This document shows positions 49,825-61,462 of a stretch of DNA of 64,000 nucleotides, piece by piece. Both the position numbers and the translations under genes were made by a program. The DNA comes from Hevea brasiliensis (taxonomy: Eukaryota; Streptophyta; Magnoliopsida; Malpighiales; Euphorbiaceae), in contig NC_079495.1 of assembly GCF_030052815.1 (NCBI RefSeq), positions 56,212,773 through 56,276,772 of the forward strand, given 5' to 3'. The notes under the pieces were generated by a model that had not been told where the DNA came from, searched no databases, and worked only from the letters and a program-made list of their open reading frames with translations. Positions within the stretch are counted from its first letter, which is position 1, and each line of letters begins with the position of its first letter.

Positions 49825-52390
49825 TGGTGCATAATAAAATACAAAATGCGTAATATAAAACATTTATGAACAATTCATAATTCAAAAATCTCACAATCAC
49901 ATTTCACAATTTTTCAAATCACATTTATAGCAAATCATAATTTTCAAAGCTTAATATAACACAAATTGATCAAACAATTTAATAATCATAGTATTGCCAA
50001 TCAATAATACAACTTAGGCCATGACACAAAATTTTCACACATGCCGTGTTGTACACCACGATAAGGCAAACTCACCCCACTAATTCAAATCAATGAGGGA
50101 GGTGGCTAGCTAGTTAATGAGTACTCATCCAAACTCACCCCTCAGACTGGGAAGCCAGAGATGGAGGAATATAGTCAAACTCACCCCATAAATAGAGGAG
50201 GAACATAGTGATATTGCCATGCCAAGTGTGAATAAAAAACAATTTAAATCAAGTTATTCAAATATTTTATACAAAACATAATAAATTTCCAAAGTGAAAT
50301 TTCCATCCACAAAGTGGCAATACAGTAGTTATCAAAACCCATAATTAACACAATTATTTCACAATGTATAACTGAACAAGTTTTCTATGAGAAAATGATA
50401 AATTAAGGTTTATTGTGCACAAACCTGATGTGAGTCACCTTTAGGCCTTGACTCAGTCTCTTAGACCTTCCTGGTCTTTTTCAGCTGAAACACGAAATTT
50501 ATAGTGTTTCAGTATCTTATCTCACAATAATTCCAATAATTAATTTATATATGTTCAATTCTAGCTCCAATATGCTCAAACTTACATTCTTGAAAATTTT
50601 CATGTTGAGGTTCAAATTATTAACTTTCTTATGCTTAAAATGTATGAGAAATCCAACTATACTCACATACCACATTTTGGTTACTAAACTTATTGGTTTT
50701 GGTCATTTTCTCAAAACTTAAGTCTTTTAGGCAAACTTTTAATTTTTTAGTTTTGGTGACCTATTTTGCACTGTTCCATTGGTCATGTTACTGTTAGAAT
50801 TTAGCCAAGTTTTCTTCATAGAAATTGTTCCTTATTGTTTTAACTTTATTTCTCTTTTTGAATCAATCCATTTGGAGTTTTGTAGCTCAAGTTATAGCCA
50901 TTTGAATATGGCTGGCCGGATTGGCCTAACCTAGATTTCTGGGCAAATTTCTGGGTTCTGGCAGTTTTAGATCACCAAATTTGGGTAGTTAAATGACTTG
51001 GTCAAGTGCATAATTTGGGTTTGTATCCTTCATGAAAGTTTTAGGTCTATATCTCAGCTTTCTACTGGTAAAATTTCAAGTCATTTGGACCTGCCTAGCC
51101 CAAGTTATGGCCAAATGAACAAACACTGTTCATTTGGTAATTTTTGTACAGGGTAGAACACTCAATTCCGGATTTGGCCAATTTGTTCACTATGCTATGG
51201 TCACTTTATGGGCATGATTCCTAAATGAAAAATGTGTCATTTTGTGTTTAGTTTCATTCCCAATTAGCCTCACAGCAATTGGGTTTGTAAATTTTCAGTT
51301 TTGGTCCCTGAAAGGGACCTTGGTCCTACTGCCTGCAGAATGCCTATAACCAATCCGAATTTAAACTCAATTCCAACACTTCCAACATACCACAATTGGT
51401 CACATAGGTCATTTTTCAGCTCAAACAAGGTCAAACACACCATTTGACCTATTCTCAAAATTTTTTCTCCCAAACCCTAGGTCAAGAATCCTAATTGACT
51501 AATTGTTACATCTCACTAAATCAAAGTATATAAACATTACCAATCAACTTATTCAAGCTCATTTCTAGGCATTTTACTCAAATTAAGTTGAAAAGATGAA
51601 CTTACTTGTTGAGCAGAATTTGTAACTCCAAATCTTCACTTCCTTTTTTATTTTTCTTGTTTCCAATCTCTCTATCAAAGCTAAAGAGCAAGACCTTACT
51701 TTGGTTAGTATGAAATTTATGAAGAAATAATAGGGTTTAAGAAGCTTAAATGACCATTAATGGAGGAAATTGAAAAAAGAAAGAGAGAGGAGAAAATGGG
51801 AGCCGGCTAAAGTTGTAGGGAAGAAGAAAAGATGCTTTTTCCTTTTAATTTTTGTCTTCTTATAATAAGATAATTATCCCATAATTAATTAATTAATTTT
51901 TAAAAGTTAAATTATGCCATGCATGAGGTCATAATTCAATTATATTTTGAAATTTTCATCATTTCATTTTTTTTAATTGTCTTTTAAGTCAAAATTATCT
52001 CAAAGTTTCTTAAATTAAAAATTATCATTTATTGGGTCATGCATGAGTCATCCATGATGATGTCATTATTCAAATTTTCTTTTCTTTTCTTTTTCCTTTC
52101 TTTTTCCATAGTTCTTTAATTTAATTCTTGATCCTAAAATTTTTTTTTTTCGATTTTATTAGGCAGTTAGGTCAGGAGTCAGCTCTAGGGGTAAAATGAC
52201 CAAATTGCCCCTCACCAGTTCAATCTGGTTTGCAAATAATTCAATATTTCTTCCGGATTTTTGACCTAATTATTTGACAAGCTGAGCAATTCTTTTTCAT
52301 GATTTTCTCTTTTCCACTGTGTTCATAATAGTCCTAAGGACCGCAGCGTCACATTTTACTATTCGAAATTCAAGTTTAAATCGACCTCGC

Positions 52391-52440
52391 AGTCCTTCCC
52401 GAGAAGGTCACCCATCGCTGTGACTCTCGGCTCATTTAAT
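52391..52440 (-). promoter_or_regulatory. 5S rRNA-like block in element C 5' LTR
   Basis: Minus strand ATTAAATGAGCCGAGAG, then GCGATGGGTGACC and TCGGGAAGG, 173 nt from the LTR 5' end. Confidence 0.55.
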
Positions 52441-52613
52441 CTCTTATGTTCTATTTTTCTTATTTATATTTAACTAATTAACAATTACTAATTATTTGTA
52501 TTCAGGGCTTCTCTAGGTGTCTTAGATGTGGTTCTAATCCTCTTAATTGTCCAGACCAACACCGGTCTCTGAAACAGTGTAATTTACCAGGCTATGCAAA
52601 TAGGGGTATTACA

Positions 52614-53140
52614 ACTAAGGTGAGGAGTCATAAATAATTCAAATACTAATAAGAAAAATTAAGGAAAAATTTTAGAAATAAAATACAACCAAGTTAAACA
52701 AGCCGGTGCCCTAGCAATGGGTAACCCAGTGGGAAGTTGCTCTTTTCACAACTAGAAGCCCTAAACCCAGGGAAAAATTCATGAAATAATTTTTGAGACT
52801 CTAGAGAAGAGTCATTGAGGTTTTGATGGCATTAGAATACCAAGAAAATGCTTAGAAAATTTTTTGGATCAGTACAGACAATTTTAAACCGTTAAGCAAA
52901 ACGAAGGGCATTTTGGTCATTTCGCCTTCAGAGACAATTTTTAACCAACTTGTTTATTTAAGTAAATAAATTATATGATATAAAATATGAATAGATATTG
53001 CTAAAAATTTAATTAAAAATGAGCAGAAATGAAAGAAAAGAAAAATGAAAGAAAAGCTTAATAATTACATCATGCTTGAGTAAGCATGATGCAATTAAAA
53101 GCCCTCCACTAATCACCATTCAACAAATACACATAAAACA
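52614..53140 (+). mobile_element. E-family LTR fragment, plus orientation
   Basis: It matches the reverse complement of about 43780-44285 in E1. Its first 90-100 nt are missing because element C occupies that side. It ends where the opposed E-type LTR begins at 53141. Confidence 0.78.
52691..52738 (+). promoter_or_regulatory. 5S rRNA-like block in E-family fragment
   Basis: AAGTTAAACAAGCCGG, then AGCAATGGGTAACCC and GTGGGAAGTTG, homologous to the E1 block. The LTR 5' end is lost, so its distance cannot be measured. Confidence 0.5.
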
Positions 53141-53742
53141 TGTGACACCCCTTACCCGTCTACAGTATGGCCAAGTAAGATATGTCAAACAGTGTACCGA
53201 AATACCCTATTTTATTTTAATCCTTTTTATCCTTCCTTATTTATTTTTATCATAGTTGTAAAGTACAATTGGTGAAGTATAATTTTTTTAAGTTATTTAT
53301 GGAAAACATCAATTTATTTGAGGTTTCGCAAATTTTATAGAAAATTCGGCAGAGCATCGGCTAAAAATGGAGAAAACAGTTCTTCAGAACCTGTGAAAAA
53401 CACTTTCAAAATTTTCCATCATTCCCAAACTTCATTTCATCAACAATGTCTCAATATTTTTCAACAATATTTCCATTTCTCATTCATTCATTTCACATAA
53501 TATTCATATACAAGTCATAAATAAATACTCAATGTTCCATTCATAAACACAATTTTCACTATTTACATTAATATCAAAATACATTACATAAGTCTTAATT
53601 ATACATGAGAAAATAAAAATTTGATTACATAATACCAAAATGAAACCTAGTGTCCTACCAATGCACTGAAGACGGTGAGGTGACACGGACACTATGCAAA
53701 GCTACAGATGGTCTCACCCAGTCTGTGGTCTACTGGGCTCTC
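53141..53742 (-). mobile_element. E-family LTR 3' part, minus orientation
   Basis: It begins TGTGACACCCCTTACCCG inside the opposed E-type fragment. It is broken after 602 bp by element F at ...CTGGGCTCTC. The rest should lie beyond element F, outside the window. Confidence 0.82.
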
Positions 53743-54369
53743 TGTGACACCCCTTACCCGTGTACAGTATACCCGAGTAAGTAATGCCACACGGTGTACC
53801 GGCACACTCTAATATTCCTCAATTAATTTATATTATGCTTTTGCATATAATTTATGAAATACAATTTGTTTAAGCCATTTATCAAAAGTATTATTCATTT
53901 AAGGTTCCGAAAATTTTAAAGAAAATCCGGCGGAGTACCGGCTAAAAATGGAGAAAACCGTTCTTCGGAACCTGTTAAAAACACTTCCAATAAACAAATT
54001 CATTCATTCTCAACTTCAATGTCATCACAAAACTCAATATCAAGATTTCAACAATTTTTCAGTTTCAGGTTTCAACAACCTTTTCTCATATACAAGCAAT
54101 AAATACATGCTCAAATCTTGCATTCATAGTCATAACTTTCATTATTTACATAAACATCAAAATATATTACATGAGTTCAAATACATATGAGAAAATACAA
54201 ATCTGCTACAAAATATCAAAATGACAAAATGACACCTAGTGCCCTACCGATGCACTGCATTAAGAGAGGTGACACGGACATCGAGCGTAATCGGATGGAC
54301 TCACCCGATCGTGGTCTACTGGGATCACTATCTGGATCTCCAGTAACTACGCGTGGCAAAAGCAACGCG

Positions 54370-54387
54370 CTAAGCAATAATGCTTAG
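54370..54387 (-). promoter_or_regulatory. Conserved LTR stem-loop (F 3' LTR)
   Basis: CTAAGCA, loop ATAA, TGCTTAG: a perfect 7-bp stem, about 630 nt from the LTR 3' end. The copy in the 5' LTR (62083-62100) has one mismatch. Confidence 0.6.
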
Positions 54388-56454
54388 TGGTGCAATAATA
54401 TAATAGAAGAAAATAGCAAGAATATAAATGTGTATACAATGTGTATGCTTTCTTTGTTTGATCTTGGTATATTCATTAATTCATTAACTTTGTTCACTTT
54501 TATTCATTTGGTTGCCCCAAGTAACCTACACTAGACGATCGAATCGATAATGGGTAACCGCGCTGGGTACCTAGTACTCGGCCGTCACACCATCGGTCAC
54601 ATATGCATCTCCTGTGCAAAATGTAATGCTAACAAGTCAGAATAATATCGTGCACAAGGCCAAGTCTCAATACAAAGTCGAATGGCTAAAAGCCATGAAA
54701 TCACGTAATGGCATTTTTACCATGTGCGATCGCTAATCGAACCCTATTGGCATGCCAAACTAACCAAACCAATCTTGTTAGGAAAACTATGGCATTTGAA
54801 ACTCTTAAATTTGTCAACTTGTGAATTTCAACTTTTTTGGTGTCACTATTCATCATTGGTCAACAAAAATGTTGACTTTTAGAATAAAAATGTGTACATC
54901 AACTTTGGCACTCCCAACATACCACATTTGGTGTTTAAAACTTGTTGGCATTAAGTGTTTTTACCATTTCTAAACATTAAACCAAAGGAGCAGATTTTTC
55001 AGATTTTGTACCATAACTTCACTGTTCCATTGGATACTGTTACTGTTGGAATTTGAAGAAATGTAAAACATAAAAGTTGTTCCTTATTTTGTCTAGTTGA
55101 ATTTTCTTTTTTGAATCACTCCATTTGGAGTTTTGTAGCTCCAGATATGGCTCAAAAACCCAAGCTGTCCGGATATGCAGTCTGCAGAAATTTACCATAT
55201 CTATAGTGCATAAACAGTGACTTGAGTCACTTAGTTGAATGGGTTCTGGCCATAATTTGGGGTAGGTTCCTTCATGAAAGTTGTTTGTATATGTCTTAAC
55301 TTGTTTCTGTAAAAATTTCAGACCAATTGACCAAATCTACAGTGACTTATGGCCAAATGAACAGTTACTGTTCATTTGGTCAAATTCTGCAGAGGCAGTT
55401 TCAGGGTTCCGGATTGTGGCTGAGTTTTGACCCTTTTGCTTTGGTCTTTTGGGCATGGTTTCTTCAGAAAAAATGTGCCATTATAAGCCTAGTTTCATGT
55501 CCAATTGGCCAAACATCAATTGGACAAGCACAGCCCAAGTTATGGCAGTGCAAAGGGACTGAAATTTCAGTCCCTATGCTGCTGTCCATAGGGCAGCTTG
55601 CAACCTCAATTTGCAACCTCATTTTTCAATCCATTTGTTAGTCAAATTACCTAAAATGGTCACTAATTGACCATTAAAATGTCCTCTAACAATTTCCTAA
55701 GCAAACCCTAATTTTTGTTCAAGTCTCCAAGTTCTCAAAATTCAATTTATACATTAACTTACAATTTCAACTTAAATCATGTCCTTAAACATAAATTGAG
55801 TGAGAGAGAGTATAAATTAGGCACTAACCTTGTTTGGGCAGATTTTTCCAAAGCCCTAAACCTCACTTTTCTTCCTTTCCTTGGCTGCCAAAAGACTATG
55901 CAAGGTACTAGAACAAATTTTAGTGAAAGGGTACTAGGGTTTTAGGGTGAAATGAAGGAGAAATTGAAGTTTTGGAGTGAACATCAATGGAGGGTGTTGA
56001 AGAGGGATTTCGGCTGCACTAAGGGGAGGAGGATGGCTGCTGGTTTCTTTGTTGAATTTGGTCTTCATTTGTCTTTTTAATTGTTAGTCAAAGGATGGCT
56101 TAAATGTGATTGGTCCACATTTTTAAATGATGTCATTTTTGCCTTATTTTTGCATTTTCTTTTCTTTTCTTTCACTACTCATTTCAATTTTCATTTCTAG
56201 TAATATTTCTTCATATTTGATGTCATATTAATTATTTACTCAACTGGGCAAGTCGGCCAAAAATCACCTCGTATACTTAAATGACCAAAATGCCCTCCGC
56301 TTGGCTTAACGGGTCAAAATTGGTCAGACTGATTGAGATATTTTTCTAGGTATTTTCTTGGCATTCTAATGCCATAGGAACCTCAATAACCCTTCTTCTG
56401 GAGTCCCAAAAATTATTTTATAATTTTTCCCCGTGTCTAGGGCTCGTTATAGAA

Positions 56455-56512
56455 CCGCAACCTCCCTCCGATGACCCATCGCTGGGCACCTACTGCTTGA
56501 CTCGCTTGTATT
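56455..56512 (-). promoter_or_regulatory. Degenerate 5S rRNA-like block in F 3' LTR
   Basis: The minus strand keeps GCGATGGGTCATC, but box A and the GGGAAGT part are damaged by small indels. The position matches the other LTRs. Confidence 0.4.
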
Positions 56513-56666
56513 TTATTTCTAAAATTTTTACTAAATTTTTCTTATTAATATTTAAGTTAATTAGGGTTCTGACTTTAGTTTAAATATTTTTCCTGACGTC
56601 TAGCTGTCCGACCGACACCGCCACCGAATAAAGAGAATGTACGGAGTGTACCGGGAGGGTGTTACA

Positions 56667-56684
56667 ACTCTTCCCCTCTAATTT
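56667..56684 (-). other. Polypurine tract of element F
   Basis: Minus strand TTAGAGGGGAAGAGT directly precedes the 3' LTR terminus TGTAACA. Confidence 0.88.
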
Positions 56685-56728
56685 AAATTTCGTCCTCGAA
56701 ATTTACCTGATGCAAACAGTTGAGGGAA

Positions 56729-57841
56729 CTATTGCCTCATCGTCTCTTCACTTTCCCAAGTTGCCTCCTCAGTGTTATGGTGCCTCCAAAGTACTTTCAC
56801 CAATGGAATTTGCTTGTTCCTCAACTCTTTTATTTCTCGAGCCAGGATCCGTAGAGGTTCTTCTTCATATGTCAAATCCGGCTGTATTTCAATTTCTTCT
56901 CTGGAGATGACATGTGAAGGATCTGAGCGGTATCTTCTGAGCATAGATACATGGAACACATTGTGGATCTTGTCCAGCTCTGGTGGTAAAGCTAGCCTAT
57001 AGGCTACTGGACCCACATGTTCAATGACTTCATATGGGCCAATGAACCTAGGGCTTAACTTACCTTTCCTTTCAAACCTCAATACCTTCTTCCATGGTGA
57101 CACCTTGAGGAACACTTTGTCGCCAACCACATATTCTATTTCTTTCCTCTTCAGGTCGGCATAAGATTTCTGTCTGTCCGAGGCAACCTTCAAGTTGGCT
57201 TTGATTAGTTTCACTTTCTCCTCAGCCTGTTTCACTGTGTCCGCCCTACCGCTTGTCTTCGCCAATTCAGTCCAAAGACACCGAGTTCTACATTTTCTCC
57301 CATATAGTGCTTCATATGGGGCCATTTGGATACTAGCTTGGTAGCTATTGTTGTATGCAAACTCTGCCAGTGGGAGGTATCTATCCCAACTTCCCTCAAA
57401 CTCAATGACACAACTCCTCAAAGATATCCTCAAGGACTCGACAAGTATTTCACGTTATTGTTATCATTTCAATTCAATATTTGTATCAATTTGATTGGTT
57501 TCTTTTATTTAGCTTGATTAATCTTTCAGATTGCCCTTACGTCTGAGGATGGAATGCTGTTCTGAAATGGAGTTGTTTACGCACGGATTCATGCAACTTC
57601 TTCCAAAATCTCGATGTAACCCTTGGGTCTCGATCAGATATGATGGAAAGTGGAATTCCATGCGCCTAACTATCTCATCGATATACAATTTTGCTAACTT
57701 CTCCAGTGAGTAGTCAGTCCTAACTGGCAGAAAGTGTGCTGACTTTGTCAATCTATCAACTATCACCCATGCTGCATCATGCTTCTTCCGGGTGAGAGGT
57801 AGGCCACTTACAAAATCCATGGTGACCGATCCCATTTCCAT
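56729..57841 (-). pseudogene. pol: Element F integrase core and chromodomain
   Basis: From 57841 the frame reads MDFVSGLP (first catalytic Asp region) and VDRLTKSAHFLPV. It then shifts before the second Asp, so SDRDP is not in frame. A stretch of about 75 AT-rich bases (about 57438-57512) interrupts the integrase just after the GQSER segment carrying the catalytic Glu. From 57433 a 234-aa frame covers the rest of the core, the C-terminal domain (DKVFLKVSPWK, GKLSPRFIGPYEV) and the chromodomain ending EATWESEETM. Chromodomains of this type are thought to guide integration to heterochromatin. Confidence 0.85.
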
Positions 57842-59620
57842 TCTGTATGCGATAGGTCAGAGCAAACCCGATGGAACTTGATGTTCTACTTTGACTTGCC
57901 GACATGTCAAGCATTTAGTCACATAGTCACCTATATCTCTTTTCATACTGTGCCACCAATATCAAGTTTCGGATCATGATACATCTTTGTACTTCCCGGT
58001 GCATAGCATATACACCGTGTGTGCCTCTTTCGTAATCATCGCCTTCAATTCCCCATCATCCGTACACACGCCTTCCTTTGTAATACAGACACCCATCTGC
58101 CTTCGCCTCATAGTCAGTTGCTTTTCCTTCTGGAATTTTGCTCATAGTGGCCATTAGCTTCTCATCTGCCTTTTGCCCATCTAAAATCTGCTGTAGCAGG
58201 TTTGGCCTCACTTGCAACTCACCAAAATAGCTCCATCACGAACCAAAGATAGACGGGCATTCAATGATCTCAAGGTCATCATGGATTTTCTCGCTCAAAG
58301 CATCAAGAACTACATTTGCCTTCCTAGGATGGTAATCAATTACGCATCATAGTCCTTCAGAACTCAATCCATCGCTCGCTTCAAGGTTGAGCTCTTTCCA
58401 GGTTGGCAAATATTTCGTGCTCTTGTGGTCCGTGTAAATGTAGCACTTTTCACCATACAAGTAATGCCTCCATATCTTCAAGCGAAGATAATTGCTGCAA
58501 GCTCTAGATCATGGGTAGGGTAGTTCTGCTCAGGTGGCCTCAATCGCTCGGAGGCATAGGCGACCACCTTCCCTCTTGCATCAATACACACCCTAACCCA
58601 TTATGTGAGGCATCACTATAGACCACAAAGTCCTTTCCAACACCGGCCAGTGCACACCGTGCCTCTGTCAACATAGCCTTCAATTTCTCAAACTGTCCGA
58701 CACTTGTCATTCCAACAATCGACATTCTTGTGTAACAACTTGGTCATTGGAGCACTATTAGGAAAATCCTTCACAAATCTCCTGTAATACCCAACTAGCC
58801 CCAAGAAACTTCTCGACTCGCTTGTATTTCGGGAGGCTTCCATTCCATCATCGCTTCTATTTTCTTGGGATCCACCTAATCCCATCACCGACACTATGTG
58901 TCCAAGGAATGCAATCTCATTCACCAAAAGTCACACTTGGACAACTTAGCATACAGCCTTCTTCTCCCGCAAGGTTTGCGTAACAATCTTCAAATGTTCA
59001 TCATGTTCTTCCTCGGTCTTGGAGTACACCGTAATGTCATCAATAAAACCACTACGAACCGATCTAGGTATGGATGAAAGATACGGTTCATAAGGTCCAT
59101 GAACGCCACGGTGCATTTGTTAGACCAAAGGGCATCACCGTAAATTCATAATGCCCATACCGGTCCCGAATGCGCCTTTGGGCACATCTACATCTTTCAC
59201 CCTCACCGATGATACCTCGATCCGAGATCAATCTTAGAAAATACTCGCTTCCCTTCAACCGATCAAACAGATCATCAATTCTAGGCAACGGATACTTGTT
59301 CTTCACAAATACTTTATTCAACCGCCAGAATCAATACAAAGCCTCAAAGTCCCATCTTTCTTTTCACAAACAAAGACCGAGCTCCCCATGGTGACACATC
59401 AGCGTATGAACCCTTATCAAGCAACTCTTGTAATCGAAGTTTTCAACTCCCTCAATTCAGTAGGTGCCATCCTATAAGGAGCAATGGAAATGGGTGCTGT
59501 ACCCGGCAGTGTCTCAATAGCAAATTCGACTTCCCTTTCTGGTGGCAAACTAGGCAACTCTTCAGGAAATACTTCTGGGAAGTCTCTTACTATGGGTATG
59601 TCACTCAGGTTTGGCTTAGC
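57842..59620 (-). pseudogene. pol: Element F H2C2, RNase H and RT region, multiply frameshifted
   Basis: Fragments of the H2C2 finger (about 57860-58060), RNase H ([15 protein letters not shown], 58540-58725), the RT thumb (FLGLVGYYRRF, 58688-58927) and the RT palm and fingers ([30 protein letters not shown], 59088-59321) lie in different frames. Small indels separate them. The order is that of Ty3/gypsy pol. The nucleotide sequence stays alignable with 21700-23500 of element A throughout. Confidence 0.85.
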
Positions 59621-60322
59621 CTACCTAGTATCCACCACATGTGCTAGGTAGGCTTCACAGCCTTTTCTAATCATTCTTCTTGCAACTGTGGCTGAGATGA
59701 CATTGGACAAGAAATCTGTCCTTTCCCCCACAACTGTGATCTCATTACCTTCAAGGGTTTTCAAAGAAATTCTCTTCAATTTGAAATCAACTATTGCCTG
59801 ATGACGTGACAACCAGTCCATTCCCAAAATAACGTCAAACTCATGGAAGGGCAACTCAATTAGGTCTGCCAAGAATTCATACCCCTGAATTCTTAACGGG
59901 CAACCCTTGTATACCTTGTTCACCACTACACTGTGGCCCAATGGATTAGTGACCAGAATGTCTTGGTCACTCTCCCCTACTAGTATCCCCCTTTCTACGG
60001 GTAGGTTGATGCAGATGTATGAATGAGTGGATCCTGGATCCACCAATGCATGCACAGGAGTATTGTAGAGGGAGAACGTACCCCTGATGACGTTCGGGGC
60101 ATCTTGCTCCTCCTGAGCTCTCAAGGCATAATTTCTGGTAGGTGGTCTGTTATCCGCCTTCTCGCCGCTCGGATGTAGGCCTCGAGATGGTCCCACAGCT
60201 TCGGATTTACCAGACCTTCTAACCCTTGGTGGTGCAGAGCAGTGTCCGCTCGCTTGTGTTGGAGCAACAGAGTAGTTCTGCGCGGGCGCCTCGCTTGATG
60301 TTCTCGTCGACCCACATCTCAA
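59621..60322 (-). pseudogene. pol: Element F gag tail and protease
   Basis: This 233-aa frame contains the aspartic protease motif [12 protein letters not shown] (about residue 90) and VILGMDWLSRHQ (about residue 170), as in retropepsins of this family. It ends just before the RT. It is in phase with the gag frame at 60350-61042, but a stop separates them. Confidence 0.85.
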
Positions 60323-61406
60323 GCAAGCACCGATTACTCCAACATTCCCTTATGCCATTTCTCGATGGTGTGGACATGCAGAAATGCCGGGCTGGTCCAT
60401 CAACCCCATCATCCCTGGAGAGTTGCCCACTGATGGTGTGGACTGACCTCTCCTAGGGGTGAACTGTGGCCTGGGCCCCTGAGACTGACCCTGGCCCTGT
60501 GGCTGACCCGAACTCTGTGCTGGAGGACCCTTAAACTTCTTCCCAAATGCAGGGGCTGAATTAGACTGACCCGGTCCCCTCTTCTGCTGTCTCTCCCTTC
60601 TGATCTGTTCATTGATTCTCACTTTTTCAACCCTTATTGCAGCTTCCACTAGCTTGCTAAATTCTGTGATTCCCAAGGCAGTGAGCTGTATCTTGATATT
60701 GTCATTCAATCCCTCTTCAAATCTCTTGCATCTTTCAGCTTCATTTGGGACTATCTCCCTTCCGTAGCGGCTTAATCGGACGAATTCTTTCTCATACTCA
60801 GCCACTGACAATTGTCTCTGTCTTAGGTTAATAAATTCTCTTCTTCTCTCTTCCAGATATACAGTACCCACATACTTCTTCTTGAACTCAGAGAGAAAGA
60901 AATCCCAAGTTACAGCTTCTGGCTGCACTTCACTGGACACAGTGTCCCACCATCCATAGGCATCATCTTGCAGCAAAGAGATGGCAGCCTGTGTTTTGCT
61001 CGAGTACAGTGGAGCTGCTTTAGGACTCGCCTGCCTGCTCAACCAATTCTACCGCAATGCAGTCATCTTCTCTCTTGCCATAGAAATCCACTGCCCCAAA
61101 TTTTCTTAGTCTCTCCAAGTGTGTTTTCTGCTGTGGAGCTGGTGGTGGTGGTGGTGCTGGCATTACCCCAGCCATCTGTCTAAAGAAGTCGGCCATTTGT
61201 TGGAACATGGCCTGTGGAGGCTGAGCAGGCTCTGCTTGAGCTGGCGGAGCAGATTCTCTCATGCCCCGGGCCTCACCGCAGTGGAGCATGACTCTCCACT
61301 TCCTCCTCAACGGCTCTCTGAGAGGAAGGATCCATATCCTATTCAAAATAAGAAAGATAAACAGATCTGCGTTAGTGTCACCTCGACTCTTACAAATGCA
61401 ATGCAT
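60323..61406 (-). pseudogene. gag: Element F gag, two frames
   Basis: The upstream frame (61406-61020) carries FFRQMAGVMPAPP and HLERLRKFGAVDF. A one-base shift leads into the frame 61042-60350 with LLQDDAYGWWDTV, FKKKYVGTVYLEERRREF and SVAEYEKEFVRLSRYG. These are typical Ty3 gag core segments, followed by a Gln/Pro-rich linker. The zinc knuckle is damaged: only CPHH and CLRCGST remain, with a stop between them. The likely original start is the ATG at 61335-61333 (MDPSS), in a third frame. Confidence 0.85.
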
Positions 61407-61445
61407 GGTATGGACTCAATCTAGGCCCAGAAACGCCTAAACCGT

Positions 61446-61457
61446 GCTCTGATACCA
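61446..61457 (-). other. Primer binding site of element F (tRNA-iMet)
   Basis: Minus strand TGGTATCAGAGC, 5 nt from the LTR end. It is intact, unlike that of element C. Confidence 0.92.
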
Positions 61458-61462
61458 CTAAA

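Larger units (their letters stand above)
29021..52613 (-). mobile_element. Element C: old Ty3/gypsy element with nested insertions
   Basis: In minus-strand order: 5' LTR (49137-52613), degenerate PBS, leader, gag split by solo LTR B, decayed pol remnant, PPT, and the proximal part of the 3' LTR (29021-30767). Element A interrupts that 3' LTR. The two LTRs align from TTTGGAGTTTTG (29021 and 50871) to their TGTTACA/TATTACA ends. C is the oldest clear layer of the nest. Its outer target site lies in a plus-strand E-type LTR, of which 52614-53140 remains on the right. Confidence 0.85.
49137..52613 (-). repeat. Element C 5' LTR
   Basis: A complete 3477-bp LTR. On the plus strand it opens TGTCACACC beside the PBS and closes GGTATTACA (a mutated TGTTACA). 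Its right 1.74 kb matches the surviving part of the 3' LTR at 29021-30767. Confidence 0.9.
53743..56666 (-). repeat. Element F 3' LTR
   Basis: 2924 bp, opening TGTGACACCCCTTACCCG and closing GGGTGTTACA beside the PPT. The part at 53900-54800 differs from its partner in clusters, whereas the rest is almost identical. Confidence 0.92.

Noticed and set aside
55327..55945. Frames duplicated at 63043-63661
   Set aside because: They are identical because they lie in the two LTRs of element F. They are short and without recognisable domains.
57438..57512. Spliceosomal intron in element F integrase
   Set aside because: The ends on the coding strand are not GT...AG and the surrounding frames are already broken.
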